A DNA stretch of 64,000 bases, taken from contig NZ_AOLN01000010.1 of assembly GCF_000337815.1 (NCBI RefSeq), forward strand, positions 62,001 to 126,000, written 5' to 3'. Positions 18,501 to 26,413 of the stretch are shown piece by piece. Source of the DNA: Haloferax mucosum ATCC BAA-1512. Lineage in GTDB: Archaea; Halobacteriota; Halobacteria; Halobacteriales; Haloferacaceae. Made by a program: the position numbers and the translations under genes. The notes under the pieces were generated by a model that worked only from the letters and a program-made list of their open reading frames with translations, was not told the DNA's origin and ran no database searches. The stretch's first letter is position 1; each line of letters begins with the position of its first letter.

Positions 18501-19822
18501 CGTTTTCGGACTCGCCACGATTCGAGGACTGGGTCGAACTGTACGACGAGTCCGTAACCCGGAACGCGGCCACCGAGACGGCCCGTCGAGAGCGATTCCT
18601 GACGGCGGTCTACCGCGAGGCGCTGTCAACCCGCGTGCGCGGACTCGACGACGGTTCGTCGGCCACGGGGTCACGACGGCGGGAACGCGATTCGGCGTCC
18701 GGAATCTCGCCACGGCGGGAGCGTGTCTGGTTCGAAGCGCTCACCGACCGCATCGAGACGGTGGCAACCACGGGAGACTTGGTCACTGACCCAATCTCGT
18801 TCTTAGATGGCGTCTTTGGCGATGCCGCAGTGAACTGGGCGGCCGACGGGGAGGCGAGCGTCTCCCGGGAGTGGGTCACCTCGCTTGTCAGGACCTTCCG
18901 TGAATGCCGCTGGGAGATCGACGGGTCGACGAAGATGGAGTGGTTCGACGCCTTCGCGGAGGTTGACGCGGCGGTCCTCCTAGCAGTAGTGACGCGGGGC
19001 GATATCGGCAACCGGTCGCACGACCGTCTGGTGCAGGCGGTGCTCTCGCAGGTCGAAAGTAGCGCGACGGCGGCGGATAACCCACCACACCCCGTGAACT
19101 ACGTCAGTTCCGTCTGGGGAACCGCACTCGCGCTCACTGTCGAGGCCGAACCGGCCGAAGTCAGGTTCGGCGTTACAGAAGTCCTCGCCGCGGCCGAAGA
19201 GCGGGCCGACTTCGAGTGGGTCGGCATCGAGCGGGCCGGTATCTTCGAACGGCTCTATGCCCGAGCACTCGCTGTTGTCGGTCGCACCAACAGCGGCCAT
19301 ACGAACGTAGAGACGTGGCTGGAGGTCGTCACAGAACGAATCGAGGCGACTGCAACGCGAGCGGTGCCCGGGGACCCGGCCGAATTCGTCGCGTCCGTGT
19401 ATACTCGCGCCTACGTCGATACGGTCGAAGCGGTCGAGGACGACGCGACGGCGTGGCGGCAACGCCTCGACGATGAACTCCGCGCGTTCGCCGCTGGCGC
19501 GAGCGTCGATGACCCTGCAGAGTTCTTGGAGGAAGTGTACGCCGACATCGTCGTAGAAGGAGTGAGAAGTAGCGAACCGTTCGAACAGGTCGAAGCCTAC
19601 GTCACCGCTGTCTGTGCGTCCATCGAAACCGCGGCCGACGCTGGCATCGTTCGGGGCGACGGCACGCTCGAGCGGACGTTCAAACGGTCGGTAAACGAAC
19701 TCTCGACCGCCAATCCACGTGCGAGCGCGGACTACGCCGTTCGACTCGACCACGGGCTTCGGGAAGTCGTGGGCGACGACCTCGCCGCGGCCGCCTTCGA
19801 ATCCGACGAAACAGTCGACTAG
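15590..19822 (+). CDS. Giant two-P-loop, repeat-containing protein (STAND-like, unrecognised)
   Basis: A 1410-aa cytosolic protein. Residues 27-34 are a canonical Walker A (GAPSVGKS) with a Walker-B-like ELVIIDDF at 57-64. A second P-loop (GPKASGKR, 420-427) is followed by a Walker-B-like ALLICDDE about residue 500. From about 640 to the end the sequence is helical and repetitive, with a recurring unit of the form [D/H]P-x-x-F-x-x-x-V-Y-x-x-A at about 640, 741, 887, 1003, 1067, 1167, 1215, 1262 and 1308. Two NTPase modules plus a superhelical sensor-like half recall STAND ATPases or AAA scaffolds, but no effector domain is visible and no named family was recognised. GC content is normal for the replicon, unlike the island just upstream. 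Confidence 0.8.
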   Translation: MKEVIQEVTPSELCDVVEPGEVTLVLGAPSVGKSHHVRRVGPSVERLAAASAVEDDELVIIDDFVAATCGRSDEAYSADGEQSNVNALFARPGGAVLVTRPRSLDWLCRSDFPVSSDIVERVDSVLVVRTPPAESSDAIDEIRERTSHRSVSGLSDEARLSLVERITYPNYEFEDERLQEQVGTIEETVTPAAFLSLSQYGSETVLVEPAVRAVVGDCDTTVEPLGEATLERISSLHPRVGSVGRAPAALSPAVATALALVVSSLADDDTAWFEPLVRHRPLAGAAEALEIAFGLPPGTIDHLRVFASESVRTQIGQQLAAHTETETAIADAGAAFAEVRAGMRAIGSSLDEVATGPDEYASSLLVGAWHWEGPEALHAAAAKREFPNTGDGPERDDGLAEGDIDRVVDALDGGVVVISGPKASGKRRLAANVATELTTWGATVRLSDLNRLDYISTGIDATPDAVVVATYGAGPARVTSETGIRTLVEWVADGTCSGALLICDDEFREQFDAVADRTGCADVAPWRNRTEFELGDTEAAPERSSQAVADDLLSAMDWPDTQRPSRLTLDVDRITDQSTLAAIAGIPDKDLDAAFVGRVLADAIAVVARTARPSAAKQWLALFDDLVGDVGLNRSDTDGAISYRGAVYGTAMAVVASENPTTDEWVEAITDCAVALTNETATPHGRDSVGGDREPFVSAFANALARLAWPTDGTGPNHGALACVDQVLHRTVDSGAISEEPGLTLLCRVYGAAAERLIETVADTTVADDALAPVAALVQQAAATNEEGFAAFVIGNSFASTIGAVAGAACSLADLSTWVDVLGSQVRDSVAFMQRQDNRAELLRHAYTGALGFWVFEHECPDDRIEPWLVAVGENLCRTATTADLDDPVAFVVEVYGQAVRRIVADRKFDRAERLFGACDRLVNTVASSDLDAEEWTVRADLHAAGLAAFASVEQNTDGVNDGPYEIGALPFSDSPRFEDWVELYDESVTRNAATETARRERFLTAVYREALSTRVRGLDDGSSATGSRRRERDSASGISPRRERVWFEALTDRIETVATTGDLVTDPISFLDGVFGDAAVNWAADGEASVSREWVTSLVRTFRECRWEIDGSTKMEWFDAFAEVDAAVLLAVVTRGDIGNRSHDRLVQAVLSQVESSATAADNPPHPVNYVSSVWGTALALTVEAEPAEVRFGVTEVLAAAEERADFEWVGIERAGIFERLYARALAVVGRTNSGHTNVETWLEVVTERIEATATRAVPGDPAEFVASVYTRAYVDTVEAVEDDATAWRQRLDDELRAFAAGASVDDPAEFLEEVYADIVVEGVRSSEPFEQVEAYVTAVCASIETAADAGIVRGDGTLERTFKRSVNELSTANPRASADYAVRLDHGLREVVGDDLAAAAFESDETVD

Positions 19823-19894
19823 ACCGCCTCCACGAACGCTGGGGGCTTCGACACACAGTCTCGAATCGTCCACCAGCGAACGACTCACCCACTC

Positions 19895-20212
19895 ATGGCA
19901 ACCTACTACGTCATCTCCAGCCCGGACCGCGATGCCGACAGTCCCCACAGTTCCGAGTGGCCGAAAGAACTCAGGCTCTCCTTCGAGGACGAAGCGGTCA
20001 ACCTGTTTCAGGGCAAGGGCCACGGTCTCGGTGGTGCCTGCTACGACTTCGAGACGTTCCGGGTCGCGGAGTGGGCCGAATTCATCGAGACCTGTGCCGG
20101 CGAGTGGCTTCTCGCGGAACTCTCCAGCCACGAGTCACTGACTGCAGTCGAGGAAAGAGACTTCGTCCGGTTGCTGAACAAACACACGGCGCTCGAAACG
20201 GAAGAACACTGA
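19895..20212 (+). CDS. Hypothetical acidic protein, 105 aa
   Basis: Not recognised. A compact acidic protein (MATYYVISSPDRDADSPHSS...) with aromatic-rich stretches (GGACYDFETFRVAEWAEFIE). No signal, membrane helix or metal motif. It starts 72 nt after the 1410-aa gene on the same strand and is probably co-transcribed with it, so it may act with it. Confidence 0.65.
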   Translation: MATYYVISSPDRDADSPHSSEWPKELRLSFEDEAVNLFQGKGHGLGGACYDFETFRVAEWAEFIETCAGEWLLAELSSHESLTAVEERDFVRLLNKHTALETEEH

Positions 20213-20228
20213 CGACACGGCTGGCAGG

Positions 20229-20489
20229 TTACGTTCCGGGGGCATCGTCCCTTCCGGGCCAGACCGTCGGTATAACTCGTCTATCTTCGTAGGTCGAACG
20301 GTCGGCACTGAATTTCTCGACCAGATCGGCGGCCGACGAGTCACCGGCTTCGATTGCAGTGACCTCCGCGGATGTCAATCGTACGGAGACGTCGCGCTCT
20401 ATGGGACCGCCGAGTAAGAACGTGAGAATGACCTCCCCGTCGCAGGCCAGCAAGACGTAGGAGTATCGTTTCCGGTCGAGGACTCGCAT
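20229..20489 (-). CDS. Hypothetical protein, 86 aa
   Basis: Not recognised. It begins RVLDRKRYSYVLLACDGEVI and has a likely beta-sheet core (ILTFLLGGPIERDVSVRLT) followed by a helix (SAEVTAIEAGDSSAADLVEK). The ATG at 20489 is chosen because a TATA-like GTTTAT lies about 25 nt upstream on this strand and the upstream extension is basic and Cys/Arg-rich. It converges with the 105-aa gene (16-nt gap) and diverges from the propeller gene at 20614. Confidence 0.6.
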   Translation of the reverse strand: MRVLDRKRYSYVLLACDGEVILTFLLGGPIERDVSVRLTSAEVTAIEAGDSSAADLVEKFSADRSTYEDRRVIPTVWPGRDDAPGT

Positions 20490-20613
20490 TGGTCGGTCGA
20501 GGGGCGGCACGGGATAAACAGTTCCGAGAGAAGCGAAGTCTTTTGGGCTCGCTATGTACTTGTTTCGGCATGTCTTTCCGCCAAGTCGATGGGACAGCAC
20601 GCGACGGTGCGCG

Positions 20614-21822
20614 ATGAGAGACGAGCCGATAGTGCAGTGGTGGACCCGCCTCGGCTCCGAGCGTGAACGGTTCGTAACGGATGCCGTACCGACCGGTGAC
20701 GATGGACTGTACGCAGTCGGATGGTACGACGTGGGAGACCGCACTGGCGACAGATTCGGTGGCTTCCTGCAGCGACTCAGTCCACGTGGAACCGTTGACT
20801 GGGAGTTCTACTGGGACCGGACGCGGCGACCGAGAGCCGTCACGGCGGCCCCAGATGGTCCAATCGTCGCTGGGAAGAGCCTGTCGGCTAACACACAAAA
20901 GTCCGAGGAAGAGCCGCCGGCTTGGCTGGCGTCCGTGACGGGAGCTGGGGTCCGTCGTTGGGAACGAGAGTACCCGTTCGGCTCCGGAGACAGCTTCGAG
21001 ACGGTGGATACGACCCCGGGCGGCGTCGTCGCCGGCGGCCAAACAGGCGGCTACTCCCGACGGTCGCCGGGGTCCTGGGAGCGAGTCTACGGAACCAGAG
21101 AGTGGCTCCTCGCCGCCGACGCCGACGACGGTACCGAGCACTGGCGTGAACGGTACGCCGGCAACGACTGTAAGTCGCTCGTCGCCGACGAAAGGGGCGG
21201 ACTCAGATACGTCGGCGGCTCGTCTGTTACTTGGATTTCATCTGACGGGACCAAAGAACACAGCGAGTACTACTACGCCGATACCGGGAGTTTCGACACG
21301 CTCGACAGCATTGCGCCCCACGAGCAAGACATAGACACCAACGACGCTATGGACAGTGACCAACCCCATGTTGGTGCAAGCGTCATCGCCGGGAAGGCCT
21401 GGGAAGGTTCAGATGCGAACGACGCCAGACTGCTCGTCATCGATTCCGACGGCGAAATCCTGCTCGACCGAGCCACCGGATTCGCGGCGACCAGCAATTT
21501 CGGTCGTGACGCAATCGCACTTGACGACGGATTCTTGCTTTCGGGAACTGCACTCTGCGGTGACGGCTCTCTCCCGTGGCTCGCCTGGTTCGATGCCGAC
21601 GGGGCACTCACGGACTATCGGTTCGTCGTCCGCGCTCCTGATTCGGCACCTGAACTCGTCGCTTCTGTCCCCAGTGGTCCCGCAGGATACCCCATAGCAA
21701 GCCACCACGCCGACGTTGACCGCCTCGTTCCAACACGAAACGGGCTGTTCGTCGTGTACAACGAACGCGACCGCTCGAAAAGCCCGGAACACAGACAATG
21801 CTGGGTCGGCTTTCTCACCTAG
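20614..21822 (+). CDS. Beta-propeller-like protein, cytosolic
   Basis: A 402-aa protein built of repeating blades: DAVPTGDDGLYAVGWYDV, AVTAAPDGPIVAGKSL, TVDTTPGGVVAGGQTGG, LVADERGGLRYVGGSS, IALDDGFLLSGTALCG. This is the usual pattern of PQQ/kelch-type haloarchaeal propellers, with outer-strand W-x-R/W-E-R-E motifs. No signal peptide, so it is intracellular. The ATG at 20614 is preferred over one 60 nt upstream, which adds a basic leader. A binding or scaffold role is likely; the partner is unknown. It follows the two-P-loop protein and may belong to the same locus. Confidence 0.7.
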   Translation: MRDEPIVQWWTRLGSERERFVTDAVPTGDDGLYAVGWYDVGDRTGDRFGGFLQRLSPRGTVDWEFYWDRTRRPRAVTAAPDGPIVAGKSLSANTQKSEEEPPAWLASVTGAGVRRWEREYPFGSGDSFETVDTTPGGVVAGGQTGGYSRRSPGSWERVYGTREWLLAADADDGTEHWRERYAGNDCKSLVADERGGLRYVGGSSVTWISSDGTKEHSEYYYADTGSFDTLDSIAPHEQDIDTNDAMDSDQPHVGASVIAGKAWEGSDANDARLLVIDSDGEILLDRATGFAATSNFGRDAIALDDGFLLSGTALCGDGSLPWLAWFDADGALTDYRFVVRAPDSAPELVASVPSGPAGYPIASHHADVDRLVPTRNGLFVVYNERDRSKSPEHRQCWVGFLT

Positions 21823-21895
21823 TTGCCGGTGGGACGGGCAGAATCGAGTGGTGTTCAGCACCAAATACCGCGAGTGCTGAAACCGCGGACGGTCG

Positions 21896-23575
21896 TTAGT
21901 TGCCGACGCGGTTGTACAGTTCGATGGCGTCCACCACGTCGTCGTTGAGGTCCATGTCGGTCTCTAATTCGACGTGGGCCGTCTCGGCCATCATATCGAC
22001 GATACGCTGGCGTTTTGCCGACGTATCGAACTTGTTCATGAGCGGTTCGCCGACGCTGACCTCCAGCGACCAGTACTGGCCGGGGTAGGCAGTCCGCATG
22101 TTGTACGGCGAGTCGTGGTAGGCGAGTCGGACGGCGTACGCGGAGAGCGTCGAGTCGATATCGGCGTACGCCGCGGGCACGTGTTTGTCCTCCAGCGTGA
22201 TTTCGACGATGTCGCGCTGTGGGTGCCCGTATCCGGGTCTCGGGCGCTGTTCGTTGTTGTACGCACCGGCGGCCATCGTCTTGCCGAAGTTCGCCGGGCC
22301 GAGCCACCAGACGACGGCCCCGTCGAGGTGATACGGTACCGGACTGGTGTTTTTGAACAGCAACACCTGGTACCAGAACCAGTCGCTCCCGTGAATCTCG
22401 GCGCTCGCCTCCATAGGCGCGTTTGCGGTGAAGCGGTCTCCTCCCAGTGGCTCACCCGTAGCCGGATGCGTGTTGTTCTGGAGCGTGTCGAGGAGCGCGC
22501 TGTCGTAGTTGTTCAGATAGTCGAAGTCGTCCGACCACGTGGGGTCGTTTTGCGCCTGGAAGTATACCCGGTCGCGCTCTTTGACCTCCGCATCCTTTTC
22601 GTTTCGAGCGTCGGTGGGCCACTGGTCCTGATAGAAGAGAGCAGGGTCGTTGCTGGCCGGAATCGGACCGGCGGTTTCGTCCCACGCGGCGGACCGGCCG
22701 GCACCTTGGAAGGTCGGGTCTTCGGTCTTGTCGGGCAAGAGCATCAAACGCGGGAGCAGTTGGGCGACGGCGTGGTCCGGCAGTCCCTCGGCACGGAACT
22801 GCTTGGCCCAGTCGAGCGCCTGCGTCCCGAGTGCGCCGAAAGTCAGCGACCCGTCGGAGACGTTGTTTCGAATCGCGTCGAGGTCAACGTCGAACTCGGC
22901 CGCCTTTTCGGCGTCGGTCCAGTTGACGGTGCTCGAACCGCCACCGCCGACACCGCCCCCGGAGTCGTTGCTCCCGGGCATGAAGTCGAGGAAGATGTCC
23001 GGGATATACCGCTCTTGGTAGTTCGGGAAGAACTCCGCAATCGTCGTTTCGGGCGTGAGTTCTCCGGGAGAGCCACCAGCCGATTCGACGGTGATTGTCG
23101 TCTCGGCGGTCGCGGTAGTGCCGTCGGCGGTCGTCACGGTCAGCGTAACCGTATACGACCCGGTGCTGTCGAAGCGTACCGAGGTCTCGACGCCGGTGAC
23201 GGGGTCTCTGCCGCCGACGACCCACTCGTAGGTAGCGATGTCGCCGGTCGATTTCGAGGCGTCGAGCGTCACGGTCTCGCCGACGGAGACGGTCGCGGCG
23301 CTCGTCTCGATAACTGCTTCGGGCGTCGTGCCGCCGCCAGCCTCGCCGATCTGTTTCCATGGACTGCCGCTCGATACGCTCGGTTCTGTGCCTTTCGTCC
23401 ACCACTTCGCCTCCCAGATGTAGCCGTCGTAGACGACGCGGTCGCCGCCCGTGTAGGTGGCGTCGGGGTCCCATTGAGGTGGTGATTCCGCTCCGGATAC
23501 CGCGACACTCACACCGGCGGCCGATGTGAGGAGTGCAGATGCAGTGCGCAGGTAGTCGCGTCGGTTTTGTTTCAT
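21896..23575 (-). CDS. Secreted chitin-binding protein with PKD and novel C-terminal domain
   Basis: 559 aa. Tat signal NRRDYLRTASALLTSAA, then a CBM5/12-type chitin-binding module at about 32-77 (QWDPDATYTGGDRVVYDGYI and WEAKWWTKG), a PKD module at about 83-164 (ATYEWVVGGRDPVTG, then YTVTLTV) and a Gly-rich linker near 205-215. The remaining ~350 residues (from TIAEFFPNYQERYIPDIF to the end) are aromatic-rich and contain no GH18 DxxDxDxE motif. The N-terminal half matches the four chitinases at 57.7-64 kb, so this is probably another chitin-active or chitin-anchored protein. Its C-terminal domain is unknown to me. ATG 23575 gives the standard Tat start. Confidence 0.8.
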   Translation of the reverse strand: MKQNRRDYLRTASALLTSAAGVSVAVSGAESPPQWDPDATYTGGDRVVYDGYIWEAKWWTKGTEPSVSSGSPWKQIGEAGGGTTPEAVIETSAATVSVGETVTLDASKSTGDIATYEWVVGGRDPVTGVETSVRFDSTGSYTVTLTVTTADGTTATAETTITVESAGGSPGELTPETTIAEFFPNYQERYIPDIFLDFMPGSNDSGGGVGGGGSSTVNWTDAEKAAEFDVDLDAIRNNVSDGSLTFGALGTQALDWAKQFRAEGLPDHAVAQLLPRLMLLPDKTEDPTFQGAGRSAAWDETAGPIPASNDPALFYQDQWPTDARNEKDAEVKERDRVYFQAQNDPTWSDDFDYLNNYDSALLDTLQNNTHPATGEPLGGDRFTANAPMEASAEIHGSDWFWYQVLLFKNTSPVPYHLDGAVVWWLGPANFGKTMAAGAYNNEQRPRPGYGHPQRDIVEITLEDKHVPAAYADIDSTLSAYAVRLAYHDSPYNMRTAYPGQYWSLEVSVGEPLMNKFDTSAKRQRIVDMMAETAHVELETDMDLNDDVVDAIELYNRVGN

Positions 23576-23867
23576 CGTTATCTCCGGAATCGCCCGGTAT
23601 TGGTCGTCGTGCGGGCTGATTCCATCACGTACCAACGCCGGATTAGTATAAACTATTATGAAATAACGTATTTAAACCCATACCAAAAATGTTACTACAC
23701 AATTATTTTTAATCGTTCCATCGGGTGGTTTGTGGCCGTGATAAACGAGTTGAGAGGCCGCCGAGCCGATGTCAATCCGCTCAATTTCCACAGACGAGGT
23801 ACTTCGGTATGACGTGTATTCAGCATCCAGAGTATCGGGCCACGGCAATTCAGCTAGTGGTTCTGAA

Positions 23868-24581
23868 TTAGTTATTTCGAGCAGAATCGAACTGCCGCAG
23901 ACCGTAGTTCCGTGCGGGAATCTCGTCGAACGACGACGTTCGGTGTGCAATCCGCCCGTCGTCGAGGAGCGAAAACGAATCGCCGACGGCGACGGCGAAA
24001 TCCGGATAGTGTGTCGAGACGACGACCGAGATACCCTCGTTCGTGAGTTCGCGGAGTAACTCTACGAGCGCGCGGGTGCCGTCGCCGTCGAGACCCGCGG
24101 TCGGTTCGTCGAGAATGATGGTAGACGGCTTCATCGCAAGGACGCCGGCCAGCGCGACGCGCTTTTTCTCGCCGCCGCTCAGGCGACTACAGAGGCGGTC
24201 TTCGTAGCCGTCGAGACCGACGCGAGAGAGCGCCCATTCGACGGCCTCGGTCGAATCGATACCGAGGTTCGTCGGTCCGAAGGCGACGTCCTGTCCGACG
24301 GTCGGTGCGACGAGTTGGTCGTCGGGGTCCTGAAACACGAATCCGACCGTCTGGCGAAGGACCGCGATGCTATCGGCGTCGTACTGAATCGTCTCGCCAT
24401 CGACCACGACGCGGCCGTCGTCGGGTTCTAACAACCCGTTGAACTGCTTGAGAAGCGTCGATTTTCCGGCACCGTTGCGTCCGAGCAAGACAGTAACGTC
24501 GCCCGATTCGGCACGGAAATCGACGCCCCGGAGTACGGGTCTGTCGTCGTAGCCGAACCGAAGGCCGTCAGTACGAATCAC
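23868..24581 (-). CDS. cbiO: Cobalt ECF transporter ATPase CbiO
   Basis: 237-aa ATP-binding subunit of the CbiMNQO energy-coupling-factor transporter that imports Co2+. Walker A LLGRNGAGKST, Q-loop VGFVFQDPDDQLVAPTVGQD, signature RLSGGEKKRVALAG, Walker B TIILDEPTAGLDGDG, H-loop STHYPD. The start is a GTG at 24581 that overlaps the cbiQ stop (GTGA); a longer frame upstream is Arg-rich and lies inside cbiQ. It is the last gene of cbiM-N-Q-O. Homologues transport nickel or biotin, but the cbiN neighbour and corrin genes point to cobalt. Confidence 0.93.
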   Translation of the reverse strand: MIRTDGLRFGYDDRPVLRGVDFRAESGDVTVLLGRNGAGKSTLLKQFNGLLEPDDGRVVVDGETIQYDADSIAVLRQTVGFVFQDPDDQLVAPTVGQDVAFGPTNLGIDSTEAVEWALSRVGLDGYEDRLCSRLSGGEKKRVALAGVLAMKPSTIILDEPTAGLDGDGTRALVELLRELTNEGISVVVSTHYPDFAVAVGDSFSLLDDGRIAHRTSSFDEIPARNYGLRQFDSARNN

Positions 24582-25342
24582 GGGAGACCCCCGAATTGAG
24601 CGGTGACGGCCGAAAGATTTCCAAATCGTGCGAACAACAGAACGGCGAGCGAGCAGAGCGCATAGGCGTGGCCGCGACTGTCGTAGTCCCGAACGGGAAA
24701 AGCGCCGTCGTAGCACCGCGAGCGCATGGATACATCGAGTTGCTCTGCGCGGTCGATTGAACTCAACAGTAACGACGCGGCGACGTGCTTCGTCGTTCGA
24801 AATGTCGCACGTCGGGAGGAGAAGCCGCCGCGTAGCTTCGCGGCGGTGTACAGCCGAATCGACTCGTCTACGAGCACCTGAATCCCGCGGTAGACCAACA
24901 GCAGTAACTCGACGATCGAGTCGGGAAGACCCAGTGCCCGCAACGCCGACACGAGTTGCGGAACCGTCGTCGTGAGCGCCAGAAACGAGAGCACCGACAG
25001 CGACGCTATCGACCGGAGTCCGGTTTTCACCGCGAGCTGAACGCCCGCCTCAGAGACATCGAAAATCCAGTACTGGAAAGCGGACGTGGGTCCCGGCGTG
25101 ACGAGCGCGACGAGCGCGAGACTGGGAACCAGAAACCAAATCGGATACCGAAGGAAGGTGACGTAGGACCGACCGACGGCGTGAAACGTCAGTGTCGAGA
25201 ACACGATGATTGCGGTCACATACGACGAAATCCGGCCGCTCGTCGCAGTCAAAAACAGCGAGAGGAGGACAAAGTACACCGTTAGCGGACCGTCAACGAG
25301 CGGGGTTGCATCGGCTTGAACGCGCTCAAGCGTCTGTTGCAT
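24578..25342 (-). CDS. cbiQ: Cobalt ECF transporter transmembrane subunit CbiQ
   Basis: 254-aa membrane coupling subunit. Several membrane helices (VYFVLLSLFLTATSGRISSY, YPIWFLVPSLALVALV, LSVLSFLALTTTVPQL) and the family's cytoplasmic ATPase-contacting region: ALRALGLPDSIVELLLLVYR, then the AAKLRGGFSS segment. It overlaps cbiN by 17 nt at its start and cbiO by 4 nt at its end. Confidence 0.92.
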   Translation of the reverse strand: MQQTLERVQADATPLVDGPLTVYFVLLSLFLTATSGRISSYVTAIIVFSTLTFHAVGRSYVTFLRYPIWFLVPSLALVALVTPGPTSAFQYWIFDVSEAGVQLAVKTGLRSIASLSVLSFLALTTTVPQLVSALRALGLPDSIVELLLLVYRGIQVLVDESIRLYTAAKLRGGFSSRRATFRTTKHVAASLLLSSIDRAEQLDVSMRSRCYDGAFPVRDYDSRGHAYALCSLAVLLFARFGNLSAVTAQFGGLP

Positions 25343-25598
25343 GTGTCCCGGCTCGGAGACGTTCGACGTAGTACGTCAGGACGAACGCCGCGACACCGCC
25401 TTGGAGGGCGAAAAACGCCAGTTCGCCGTGGCTTCCCGGTGGTTCCCAGACGGCACTCGCCCACGGACTGTAGTTCGGTGCTTTGGTTTCGATGGTTGCG
25501 ACCGCCTGCTCGTCCGTCGCACCCAATCCTGAGACGACCATCGTACTGAGAATGACGGCAAAGACGACGACAACGCCCACTGCGAGCGGTCGTTTCAT
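25326..25598 (-). CDS. cbiN: Cobalt transporter accessory subunit CbiN
   Basis: 90-aa small membrane protein with two helices (LAVGVVVVFAVILSTMVVSG and ELAFFALQGGVAAFVLTYYV) around an extracytoplasmic loop (AVATIETKAPNYSPWASAVW), the typical CbiN layout. CbiN is found only with cobalt-specific CbiM-type transporters, which argues against a nickel role. The start overlaps the cbiM stop (ATGA). Confidence 0.9.
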   Translation of the reverse strand: MKRPLAVGVVVVFAVILSTMVVSGLGATDEQAVATIETKAPNYSPWASAVWEPPGSHGELAFFALQGGVAAFVLTYYVERLRAGTHATDA

Positions 25599-26248
25599 GC
25601 CGTCACCCCCAGTCGCTCCTTCGTGACCGACCCGACGCGGACGAGATAGCCGACCATCGCCGCCGCGATGAGTCCCTCGAAAATCCCGATTGGGAGTTGC
25701 GTGACGGCGAACACCGCGGCGAAGTCGGCCGCAGACGAGAGGGCACCGGCGTCACTGGGGAACGCCAACCCGAGTTGAATCGACGTTGTGAGATACGTCA
25801 CCCAGTCGGTGAGAACGGCGGCGACGAACGTCGCCTGTTCGAGCGAGAGACGCGTCCGAACGAGTCGGTAGGCGGCCCACCCGACGAACGGGCCGACGAT
25901 TCCCATCGCCGTGACGTTCGCACCGAGCGTCGTCAATCCGCCGTGGGCGAGGAGCAACGACTGGTAGAGGAGGACGATAGTCGCGGCGAAGGCGGTCACC
26001 GCCGGGCCGAACAGGACGACCATGACGCCGGTCCCAGTCGGATGGGAACTACTCCCGACCACCGACGGAAGTTTGAGGGCCGAGAGGACGAACACGAACG
26101 CCGTCCCGACCGCGATGAGGGCTTTCGTTCTCGTGTCTGTCTTGACAGCCGTGAGGGTTCGCTTCGCGCCGTAGGCGACGACCGGGAGGGCAACCACGGT
26201 CCAGAAAATCGCCCAAAACGGCGGCAAGAACCCTTCCATGATGTGCAT
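25595..26248 (-). CDS. cbiM: Cobalt ECF transporter substrate-binding subunit CbiM
   Basis: 217-aa membrane protein that binds the metal. The protein begins MHIMEGFLPPFWAIFW; in CbiM/NikM the N-terminal Met-His pair is part of the metal site, so ATG 26248 must be the functional start. An in-frame ATG at 26290 would bury it and lies on top of the likely TATA box (CCATAAATC, 26288-26296). Later motifs SSSHPTGTGVMVVLFGP and LLLAHGGLTTLGAN carry the other conserved His residues. First gene of the transporter operon, divergent from cbiT. Confidence 0.93.
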   Translation of the reverse strand: MHIMEGFLPPFWAIFWTVVALPVVAYGAKRTLTAVKTDTRTKALIAVGTAFVFVLSALKLPSVVGSSSHPTGTGVMVVLFGPAVTAFAATIVLLYQSLLLAHGGLTTLGANVTAMGIVGPFVGWAAYRLVRTRLSLEQATFVAAVLTDWVTYLTTSIQLGLAFPSDAGALSSAADFAAVFAVTQLPIGIFEGLIAAAMVGYLVRVGSVTKERLGVTA

Positions 26249-26287
26249 GAGTGATGTCGCTCCGTGTTCATAGGACGAAAACGAACC

Positions 26288-26296
26288 CATAAATCA
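26288..26296 (-). promoter_or_regulatory. TATA box of the cbiMNQO operon
   Basis: On the minus strand GATTTATGG lies about 40 nt before the cbiM ATG at 26248, giving a short leader. The candidate operator at 26307-26323 is immediately upstream. Confidence 0.4.
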
Positions 26297-26306
26297 ATTA
26301 TGATTG

Positions 26307-26323
26307 CCTTACAGCAAGTGAGG
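26307..26323. promoter_or_regulatory. Candidate cobalamin-cluster operator, copy 1
   Basis: CCTTACA-GCA-AGTGAGG is a near-palindrome (ideal CCTTACT-N3-AGTAAGG). It lies between the divergent cbiM and cbiT promoters. A close copy at 37304-37320 sits in the other divergent cobalamin promoter; 11 of 17 positions are identical, including CCTTAC and the AGT..GG part. A metal- or corrinoid-responsive repressor site is inferred. Confidence 0.5.
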
Positions 26324-26413
26324 TTTAATAATCTCGTCAGCGATGTTGCGAAAACTCGATTGGAGTACTACAAGCATAATTGTTTTCAGAACCCGGTAGA
26401 ATGATTGACTCGA

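Noticed and set aside
25595-26290. Longer CbiM start at 26290
   Set aside because: It would move the metal-binding Met-His from the N-terminus into the chain and coincides with the likely TATA box.
26249-26413. B12 riboswitch in the cobalamin promoter regions
   Set aside because: No B12-box or multi-helix leader can be seen; leaders appear too short, especially in the 48-nt chlID/cobN gap.
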